Source of the DNA: Posidonia oceanica
Taxonomy: Eukaryota > Streptophyta > Magnoliopsida > Alismatales > Posidoniaceae
Reading direction: 5' to 3'
DNA: 64,000 nt
NCBI GenBank assembly: GCA_037176725.1
Contig: JAZBRS010000075.1
Location: forward strand, 70,744,001-70,808,000
Under the pieces are notes generated by a model. The model was given only the letters and a program-made list of their open reading frames with translations. It was not told the origin of the DNA and did no database searches. Made by a program: the position numbers and the translations under genes. Shown one piece after another: positions 55,144 through 64,000 of this stretch; position 1 is the stretch's first letter; the number at the start of each line of letters is the position of its first letter.

Positions 55144-57833
55144 ATGGGCCCAGATGGGTTCTTTTTCAGAGCTTCAACTTCACAGGCACAAGAGCCAGAA
55201 ACTCCCAACTTTGCACAAGAAGTTGAAGGAGAGAGAGAAATAAGCCACTCCCGACCATAGAGTACCTCGTTTGAGCACACACTTCTCGAAGTAACCTCCC
55301 CAGTAGTGCCGCCTACATCGACCGTTTCCTATTTGTCTGAGGAAGCAACTAATGAGATCTACCAACTCCTGTCATGGTACCACCATCTCTCATTTAGGAG
55401 CCTACAAACCTCATCCGTCCACCAACCTTCTTTCCTAAACCCTCACCAAAACCCATTAACCACTCCTACTCACACATACACCATGCCACTAAACCCCATG
55501 ATAAATTTCCCTACCCAAGGTTCATTTCCACAATACCATGCAACGCCAACTTATCCTTCCATACATCAAACCATGCCATCACACACAACCAAATACCAAC
55601 CACAATACCCTGGAACATCATACCAACCACAATATCCCCGGACATCACACACAACTTACCACCAACTACAATATCCCGGAACATCACACACAACCTACCA
55701 CCAAACACAATATCCCGGAACATCATACTCACCACAAACTCCCGCTAACGTACAATCGCATTACACTCCACATCAATCCCTACCCTTCTCTCCACCGTAC
55801 AACCCTCTATCACCACCATTCCACTAGACACACGGGCACCTAAACCAAGGGCAACAAGCCGTGCTAGGACAGGACATTAAAAGAATGATCTCCGAGGCGC
55901 TAATAGAGGCAGGGGTTACAAATAAAGTACTAATAGGGTTTGACACATCCAAATTCTCTCATTTTGTTTTTCCACCTGGATTCAAAATGCCAAAAATAAG
56001 GAATTACAGTGGAACAGAGGATCGAAGAGGCCATCTAGCCACATTTGTTATGGATGCTCTACCCTATCAGTATGATAATGGACTTACTATCTACCTCTTC
56101 TTCAAGAGCTTGGAAGGAGAAGCACTGGGATGGTTCAACATGCTCACAGCATATGATCTCAGTGACTTCAAGATGGTCCAAGAAAAATTTTTGCTCCAAT
56201 ATGGTCATCGCATCCAACACGAGCCCACAATGAGCGACCTCCTCGTTGAAAGAATGAAACCTGATGAGGAGTTTGTTACTTTTGCAAGCCGATGGAGAGA
56301 CATGGCCAGAAGGTCCAAATGCTATATTCCTGAAAGCCAAGTAGTTGAGGTCATTTCCTGAAACACTGCAGGAGTACTCAGAACAAGGCTACTAATTAGT
56401 GACCTCCAAACATACTCTCAACTGTACGAGCGTGCAGCAATAGTCCTCCGTCACAAAGAAGAGTTACCATTCTTAGAGCGTGAGGGAAGGGGCAAGAAGA
56501 AGACCACGGGCTATGCACTTGAAGGGATCACCAGTGGAATGGCCCAGGTTTTGATTCAACAAAAGCAGAAAGGGCAAAGAAACCCCCAATATCAGCCAGA
56601 GTAGTATCTGAGCCAATCATATCAGCATCAAGGGCAACCAATGCAGTACCAAGGACAGTTAGTGTAGCCAGTATAGCACCAACAACAACAACCTCCTGAT
56701 TACCCGGTACATGCCCAGCAAGGATGGACAAACAATGGATACCAGGGGCAACCACAGGGGCAGAAGAGCTACCACAGTGTCCCTCCGCCACGAAGCTACA
56801 AAGGCTCTCAGAGGCAAAATTATCCTCCGCTTCCTGAATCAATCCCTGATACATTCAGGATACTGGTTGAAAGTGGAGATCTGCGTCTCCCAGAACCCAG
56901 TCCAAGTCCTCCCAATGCTAATATGTCCAAATACTGCCCTTACCACCAGAACAATGGGCATACCCTTGAATGTTGTTTCACTGTCAAAGATAAAATACAT
57001 AATCTTAATGACAAAGGTGAAATCATGTGGTCTGAGCTTAAAGCCAGACTGAAAGCAACTCAAGGGGACCAGCAAGTGATGCAGATACATCAAGAGCCCT
57101 TGTTCAACCATCAAGTGGCTCATGCGGATGCAGAGATCATCTTATCAGCTGCTCGATCTAAGTTTGCTACCATCCAGTGCATACAAGCATATCTAGAACA
57201 GAGCCCATCAAGCAAAGAGGACCTTGATCCTAAGGCACCCTCAGCACCTACTCTGAATTCTCATATGCTCCAGGACTTAATAGAAAAGGACCAGTCTCCC
57301 ATCTATGATGAGTACACTGACACAGACTGGTGCGATGAAAAAGCAGTGGACTCTTAGATGCTCCAAGACTTAATAGAAGAAAACCAGTCACCCAGGTATG
57401 ATGAGTACGCTGACTCAGACTGGTACAACATGGAAGATGCACTCCATTCACTTTGCCAAGACCTTCAAGCAACCTAGGCAGTAATCAGTCCTCCTCCCAA
57501 GCCGCCCGATCCTACAAATGGACACACTAGGGGTAGTCATGAACACAACAGTCAAGGAGAGTTTGATGCAGAACCTTACATTCTGAGAAGCTCCAATGAA
57601 GAGACACATGTTAGAAGAAACAAAGTCACCAGGGGCACACTGTCTGGAACGGGTCAGAATGAGTCCGACTCCGACTCTCTGAAAGCAAAGACTGGGCGCA
57701 AACCAAAGGAAAGACAAGAATATGCGCCGCAAGCACCTGACTACTACATGCCAGGGGTGGACTTCTACAGTCACCCCTCAGGTAAGTCCCCTCATCTGGG
57801 AAGGGAGGTGCGAAGTTCCACTGAACCTGACTG
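55144..57833 (+). pseudogene. Gag polyprotein of the truncated element
   Basis: One frame from ATG 55144 holds, in order, an N-terminal segment, a Tyr/Gln/Pro-rich repeat region (55580-55740, 'YQPQYPGTS' units) and a retrotransposon gag domain (55930-56360: 'FPPGFKMPKIRNYSGTED', 'LEGEALGWFNMLTAYD', 'FVTFASRWRDMARRS'). A Gln-rich stretch follows, then a zinc-knuckle-like 'CPYHQNNGHTLECC' (56930-56975). A tandem duplication of 'MLQDLIEKDQSPIYDEYTDT' / 'MLQDLIEENQSPRYDEYADS' lies near 57265-57440. Stops at 55258, 55825, 56359, near 56602 and others are mostly in CAG or CGA contexts. Protease and pol are absent because the next LTR cuts the element. Confidence 0.86.
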
Positions 57834-57978
57834 AACGTAGTGGTTAAGTCAATTGAAACATGTAAATAAGACTTTTTCTTTCAGTACTCTGTTTTCCTTT
57901 ATTTATCCTTATTTATCTCTAATGCTAAGTAAGATTATAAGTAATAAATAATAAAAATGATTGATGAGTGTCGACTAT

Positions 57979-60900
57979 TGTTGACACCCCATCTTGGCAG
58001 GCCTAGACCCTTGGAGCCCTCTTGGTGATTGCTGGATCAAACCCCAACCAAACCCTAACCCTAGTCCTCCTCTCTACCCTTCAAAAATAGCCTGTCTTGG
58101 CCTAAACCTTTACCCCCCTTCCCAACCTCAAAGCCTAACCAAAATTCATAGGAAAACCCACCACTATCCACTCAACAAACCTACCCAAAAACCTAGGAAT
58201 TTCCAAGCCTGACCCATTCCCAAAAACCCTAGAAAACCTAGGAGAAACTACCCTTCTTCTACACCTTGAAACCCCTCCAAAACCTCCTTAAAATCAAACC
58301 AAAATTTCAGACCCAAGACTTCAAACCCTAGACTACCCACCCACCAATTTTCACCCCATTCCAAGACCTTTAAGACCTCCATTCACCCAAATTATCCTTT
58401 TCTCTCTCCGGGATTATCATTTTCTCTCTCCTCTCTCTCTCCTGATTATCACCTCTCTTTTCATCCCCTTCTTATCCTATTTCTGGTCTGGCTGTGGGCC
58501 CCCTCTGTGTTTCTATCCTTCCTCTATCTTATCCCTATTTTTACTTTATTTTAAACACTCTTTCTGAATTTTTAAAAATCGTTTTCCTCCAATCTATCCT
58601 TTTTCCTTTTATTCCCTTTTTTTTTATTCCATTTCTTCCCTCCTTCTCTTTTCCTTTTCTCCCTTTTGCAAAAACCCACAAAAACCCATAAAAATCTGTA
58701 AAATCTCAAAACATAAAACAAACAAATCAGTGCACTAAGAAAAACAATTAAAAATATATTAAACAAGCTATTAACAACTTAAACCTAACTAAATCAAGTT
58801 AAAAGAAAAACCAAACATGCAAGCTAAAAAATGCAAAACAAATCAAAAGAAAACACTGAAAAATCAAGGAAAAAACTAAAATGAGATCTAAACCCACCAA
58901 AGGTAAAAGCCCAATCACAGGAATTAAAAGACAAACCCTAAAAAAAGAAGAATTAAAAATCAAATACTAAAACAAGTAATTAAAGAAGGCAAAAGACTTA
59001 ACCTAATAAACATAAGAAAAACAAGTTAAAAACTTAATTAAAAAAGAAAAGAAAAGCACATCTGAAAGACTTAAAAAACACCCTATCAAATCAGAAAAAT
59101 CCAACTAAAAACTTCAAGAAAAAATCGATAAATAAAAATCCAAAACATAATTTAAAAGAGTTAAGAAGGAAGAAACCCTAAAAAGACTAAAACTTAAAAA
59201 CTTAAAACCAACCCTGATTAATACGAAATTAAATCCTAAAAAATCCCAATTGACATCCTAAGTGTCCAACAAGGTAAATACAATTTTTAAAACAATTTAA
59301 AAGAAAAAAAAGGGGTTTAACCAACATTTAATCAAGTGAAAACCAATTAAAAACAAAACCAAAACCCTAAAACCCTAATCAAGCCCAGAACACATTAACC
59401 AACTCAAAATAACCATTAAAAATCTTAATTAAAATCCTAATCTACAGCACAATCCTTCTGGCATTTTTATTTATTTTTAGTTTATTTTTACCTATTTTAT
59501 TTCCCCATCCTACCCTCTCTTTCTTTCTTACTTTTCTTTTCCATTCTTTCTTTTCTTTACTGGGCTCAATCCAGCCCGTTTCCTTTTTTCTTTTATTTCT
59601 TCGTTTTTTTTTTTTTTTTCTCGGCCCACAGTCCGGCCTTCCCCACCCTTCTTCTTCCTCAATCTTCCTCTGTGTTTTTTCTCCGGCCGATTCTCCCGCG
59701 AAGCTGTGGCAATAGGATTCCCTCCTCCATTCGAATTTGAGTCCTCCATCGTGTCAATCTACAGCAGCTCGCCGCCTCTCCCTCGTCTCAGCGGTTTTTC
59801 CGGAGTCGGCCGACACCGGTCTTCTCTGCTGCAGTGGCCGCCGGTGGATTTCAAAAACTCCCAGCGCGCCAGCAGCCTCCCCTCCCCAGATATAAGCCTC
59901 CCGTCCATTCCTTCAACTGCATCATCATCAGAAAACCATCAGTGAGCAAGCAAGCAACGAGAGACCACCAGCAAACCAGAGAGTGGAGAGCAAACCAGAG
60001 ACCAAAATCCGAATTTTCCTTCCTTTCTGTGCGATCTTCCTTCTCCCCTGATCTTCTTCCAATTCCGGAGTGAAAAGAGAGAGGAAAAGAGAGTGTTTGT
60101 GAGTTCTGGGCATCCCGGAGAGAAGCCCTCATCAGAGCCCGATCCCCCCATCCAGTCCTCTTCTTTTCTTCTCTGAAAATATCAGCAAAGCATCCTTCTT
60201 TCTTTTCCAATCCCCCAATACCACTCCAAGCCTCCACACTTCTCCCCATTGCTTCCCCAATCTCACCCAACACTTGGCCTTCTTCCTCCAGCATTTCCCA
60301 GCCATTCCACCCCACGAAACTACCTGAAACCTCCCAGAAACACCCTGAACACCAGACCTGCAACCCAACCCAGCTCCTTCAGCAATTCCCTCCACTCCAA
60401 CTCACCACCCTCTCCCAAACTTTGTCCAGAGACTCACTGGACCTCCACCTTCTCAAAACACCAACCATCAAACCCAGCCACCCATCGTAGACCTTAAACT
60501 CCACTACAAACACCTAGACCATCTTCAGCCCAGAAAACCGACCCAGCTCCAAGACCACTCCACATCTTCCAGAAACCCAATTCGACCGCCCAGAAGCCTT
60601 CCCCAGACTTCCAGCAACTCCCCGGAGCGCTCCATCCAAGCCGACGAGTAGCGGACACCTCCCTCGACCTCCGGCAGCATCCTCTAAACCCAGAAAAGCC
60701 GAAACGTTACCTGAGCTGTAGAACTTCGGTCCGGTCGATCAGGAAGCACCGGAGGGACGTTCTGAAGTGATTCCAACCTCCGCGAGCAGCCGGCAACGTC
60801 TGCAGCAACCAGACGGCCTCCACCGGCGACAGCTGAAGTCACTGACGTCGGGGGAACGACTCAGGCGCGGGAAAAGGTAATCACTGCTTCCCCTAGCTTC

Positions 60901-63900
60901 CTCTCCTTCTTCTCTTGCTTCCCCAGCCTTTAGAATAGGCTTTCCGGTCCTCCTGCTCCGTCATCAGCTCACCGGACAGTCCTCCTTCTCCGGCGCCGGC
61001 TGCTTTTCCTCCGGACACTCCGACCAGCAGAGCGAGCTCCAGTCGACCCCCGGAGCTCCGGACGATCGCCGACGTCGCTCTCCGCCTTCCCGCACATCCT
61101 CAGCCTCCCCTGTCGACGGCACAAGCTCTGGAAGCTTTGTGCTACAGTGCTCGTCGCCGTCGACGATCAACACTGTTCATTTATTTTTCTTCAGTATAGT
61201 TTTAGGTGTAAATATTGCATGTTTAACTTAAGTTTTTCAATTTTTGCACTTTAGTCCTTATTTCATTTATTCTGCTTGGTTTTTAATTAAATACTATGCT
61301 AAATTGCATAATCTGTTTATAGTTTTCAATATTTGCAAGTAGATCCATTTACTGTGCTGTGCTGTTATGATATTTTGTAGTTTAGTCCACCTGTTTTCTT
61401 TTTTTGCACTTAAGTCCTGCACCAAGTCAGTTCATTTATTTACTTATATTTTACCATACTGCATTGCATCCTGACCCCTTGCATGTTTTTATTTTTGCAT
61501 TTAAGTCCCATGCACTGTTAGAACTTAGGATTATTTTTTATTTTTGCATACTGCATTGCATTCCAAGTCCCTGCATTTTTCTGTTTTTGCATTTAAGTAC
61601 ATGCACTGTAGAAACTTAGGTTCTGATTTTTATTTTTGGTTGATGCATTGCATATTTGCCCCTCTGCTTTATCATATTTGCAGTTAGGTCCATTTTAAAT
61701 GGACAGTAACTGTGCTGCATGCATTTTAACTTACTGCATTGCATTTTTAACCCCATATTTTCCAGAAATTGCACTGTGGTCCTGTCATTTAATTTTCAGA
61801 ACATATTTTCCATACTAAATTGCATTTTCAACCCCTGCATGATTTCAAAACCACACTTAGGTCCCTGCATGCTTTAAAAAATCATGTGAAAAGACCATTT
61901 TGCCCCTAGGTTGCATTTTAGCCCCTATGCCTACCAAATTTCATACAGACCTTCCACTAGTACCCCCAGACTCCCCAGGACCCTGTTTTCTGGAAAATTT
62001 GCATTTTAGGCCCTAGATTTTTTCAAAATTGCACTCTGACCCCTTTTGGTTTCAAAATCTCTTTCAAAGCATACCTTCTTTTCAAAACACCTTTCTGAGC
62101 CTAGTTTTTTGCCAAATAGACCCTTGTCTTCCCCTGTTTTCAAAGTCCTCTCCTGTGGAACCCTGTTTTCTGGGAAATTTGCATTTTTTAGCCCCTCTTC
62201 TTTTTCAAAATACTTTCTGAAATCCTAGTTTTTTCCCAGCTTCTTTTCTTTACTTTTTCTTGCTTTTGCATGCATTCTGCATCCATTTAGTCTTGCATTT
62301 CAGCATCCCCTTTGCACACACTAAGCACTTCTAGCTCCCTTTCACTTGGGAGGACCCTTTTGCACATCCCTAGGACCTCCTGAACACCTAGATCTGTTCT
62401 TCTCCCCTGTTCTGGCCCTTCTGCCTTGGAGTTGCGATATCTTCCAATCCGGCCGTTGGATCTTCTCAAGTGAACTGCCCAAGCGACCGCAGCGAAGCGC
62501 TCTTCAGCATAGACCAGACAGATTTCAGATCAGGCTCCCGGATTTCCTGGTATGTCCTCCTGAACCCCTGCATTGCATTCATTTGCATGGCATTTGCACA
62601 GTTTTCCTTGTTTTCGCTTTCTGTCTCTTTGAGCATGTAGAATAGGACTTCCCCTTTCTGCTTGTCTATTCAAATCCTCGTTTCGCGTTTCCCTGTGTGT
62701 TTCGTGTTGCGTTCTCCCTGGATTTGCCACTTTATGTGACTTTCTTCCCCTTTTTCCACGATCCGATCGCATCGCGAGCTTTGGGCAGCATGCGAGACAC
62801 ACCGTGGAACGGTTTAGTGGGAAACAGTCGCAAAGAGGTGGTAATCCCTCCATTTGCCCCTTCTCCCCTCAGTAGGTCTTCACACCTACTCTGAGTGGTC
62901 CTAAACAGCGTTTGTTCTTATACACACGTTGTCTTGCCTCCCCTTTGACCCCTTTTAATCTCTTTCTGCATTCTTGCATTTGCATGGCTTTTTCGAGGTT
63001 TTTGCTTCGCTGTTTTGGCACCGTTTCGCGTGCCCGCCCTCGTTTTCGCTCCGTTTTGCGTGCCCATCTGTTTTCTTGTCTCGTTTTGCGCACTGTCTTG
63101 CCTTCTCGTTCGTTTTGCGTGCCGGTTTTATTCTTTCGCCCCGTTTTGCGTACCATTCTGTTTTCTCGTCCTGTCTTGCGTACCTTCCTGCTCTCTTGTC
63201 TCGTTTTGCGCGCTGCCTTGTTTTCCGCTCGTTTTGCGTGACGGTTTCGCTCTTTTGCATCGTTTTGCGTGCGTTGTTCGCTTCCCGCCTCGTTTTGCGT
63301 GTTTCGCGCCGTTTTCTCTTGCATGTCGATCCCATTACATGGTTTTCACGCTGTTTTGTTTTCTCGCTTGCATTTGCATATAGGGCTGTGATGCTTACTG
63401 CCTGGAGTTCTCACGAGCTAGGTTACGCCCGGTTCGGAACACAGACAGCGCAGCTGAGCACTTAGAGAGCACGTTTACTTCCTTGCATTGTTTCTTCCCA
63501 CTTAGAGCACTCCTTGAGCATTCATTTAGACATTCATAGGCACATAGGCATTCAATCCTGCATCTTTCTGCGTATGCGAGCGTAAGCCTAGAAAGACCGA
63601 TTTTCGGGCGTGTCGGGGGTGCCTAATACCTTCCCCGCACGTAACAGGAGTCCTTACCCTGTCTTTTGGCCCGCAATGACCGTACCGCCCTTATCCTAGG
63701 CTAGAGTCATCTCATTTGCATTTGTTTGCATTTGTTTCCCTTTGCATTGCTTTGCTTTGCATTTATTGCTCGGTTTTGCGCGTTAATTCACGCATTACCC
63801 CGGTTTTCCTCGTCTTCCGTTAATAGACGTGGTGGCGACTCTGATTTGTCTTATCTTTTCCTTTTTCTCCTCGATTTTAAGTGTTTTTCGAGTTGAGCCT

Positions 63901-63959
63901 CTTCCTCGGATCTCAATCGCCGCTAAATAGCGAGCCTGGTTCCGATCGGGATCGCTTCA
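57979..63959 (+). mobile_element. Giant Ogre-like LTR (5,981 bp)
   Basis: It starts TGTTGACACCCCATCTTGGC and ends ...GATCGCTTCA immediately before the primer site. Zones in order are C-rich/CT-rich (57990-58670), A-rich (58680-59420), GC-rich (59640-61190), T- and GCAT-rich (61190-62300), a CGTTTTGCGTGCC array (63000-63320), the conserved block shared with other long LTRs (63380-63710) and a GGTGGCGACTCTG echo of the primer site (63831-63843). Many Pro/Ser- or Arg-rich open frames occur without recognisable domains, and I do not call them genes. ACTAT (57974-57978) could be the left target duplication. LTRs of this size are typical of Ogre-type Tat elements. Confidence 0.85.
63000..63320 (+). 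repeat. CGTTTTGCGTGCC-type short tandem repeat
   Basis: About a dozen imperfect units of TCGTTTTGCGTGCC spaced 20-40 bases apart lie within the giant LTR. It is comparable in position to the GCATCGTTTTCC array at 48560-48870. Confidence 0.8.
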
Positions 63960-63960
63960 G

Positions 63961-63978
63961 TGGCGACTCCGCTGGGGA
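63961..63978 (+). other. Primer-binding site of Ogre-like element
   Basis: TGGCGACTCCGCTGGGGA lies one base after the LTR end. This is the kind of site reported for Ogre elements (tRNA-Arg). The internal region continues past the window. Confidence 0.85.
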
Positions 63979-64000
63979 TTAGACTAGACTCCGGCTTTCG

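Larger units (their letters stand above)
52137..57978 (+). mobile_element. LTR retrotransposon, 5' part (truncated by next LTR)
   Basis: The LTR 52137-53715 is followed by a primer site, a leader and a decayed gag. The sequence then stops at 57978 where an unrelated large LTR begins. LTR ends (TGTAGATA...ATCCACA) and primer site resemble the 25-kb element, but the body is different. It inserted into the GAGCTGGATCA array. GATCA at 52132-52136 may be the left target duplication. Confidence 0.82.

Noticed and set aside
59528..61173. Pro/Ser- and Arg-rich ORFs in the giant LTR
   Set aside because: No recognisable domain. They lie in the GC-rich zone of an LTR with matched ends and a primer site, and similar zones occur in the LTR at 775-4672.
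1..64000. Host housekeeping genes, tRNA or rRNA genes
   Set aside because: None was recognised. Every coding similarity found belongs to transposable elements or to PMD/FAR1 families commonly carried by them.

Overview
This window is nuclear plant DNA, most likely from a flowering plant with a repeat-rich genome. It is a stack of nested transposable elements with no clear housekeeping gene, rRNA or tRNA. The plant call rests on Ogre/Tat-type Ty3-gypsy elements with very long LTRs and a primer site reading TGGCGACTCYGCTGGGGA, a plant hAT transposase, a FAR1/FHY3-type (MULE) fragment, and plant mobile domain (PMD) genes. I cannot name the species.

Layout. (1) 1-774 and 13501-~14083 are two halves of one decayed hAT transposase gene. 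(2) It is split at 775-13495 by a 12.7-kb composite of Tat/Ogre-like sequence flanked by the 5-bp duplication GGTTT. The composite holds LTRs in inverted orientation, a degenerate gag on the minus strand with three successive CCHC-like modules, and large tandem arrays. (3) 14084-14838 is a FAR1-like SWIM-domain fragment that the hAT element abuts. (4) 15081-20394 is a minus-strand LTR-retrotransposon remnant joined head-to-head to a plus-strand LTR. (5) A minus-strand LTR (20395-20888 + ~49481-50266) is split by a plus-strand ~3.5-kb LTR (20889-22153 + 47195-49480). That LTR is itself split by a 25-kb element at 22154-47194 (duplication ACTGC). (6) 50267-52136 is the 3' untranslated region of the split-LTR element. 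(7) 52137-57978 is the 5' part of another LTR element (LTR, primer site, decayed gag), cut by (8) a 5,981-bp Ogre-like LTR with its primer site at the right edge.

The 25-kb element is the most unusual object. On its sense strand it carries gag, two retropepsin-like domains in series, a G-patch and an intact-looking integrase. Reverse transcriptase and RNase H are missing where a minus-strand LTR (28992-32473) sits. Downstream of integrase, on the opposite strand, it carries three intron-containing genes: one eight-exon PMD protein with a coiled-coil tail and two related two-exon PMD-like genes. It ends in about 3 kb of tandem repeats, a purine tract and the 3' LTR.

A short family of inverted-repeat (hairpin) units occurs just upstream of the LTR TATA box, in the leader, upstream of each antisense gene and throughout the ~3.5-kb LTRs. 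The arms are of the type GTTGGACGC...GCGTCCAAC or GTTATACGC...GCGTATAAC, and the arm sequences change in a matched way between copies. The unrelated-looking element at 52137 uses a different inverted repeat (AGTCGCC...GGCGACT) at comparable positions. I regard this hairpin/promoter arrangement together with the antisense PMD genes as the best candidates for something undescribed.
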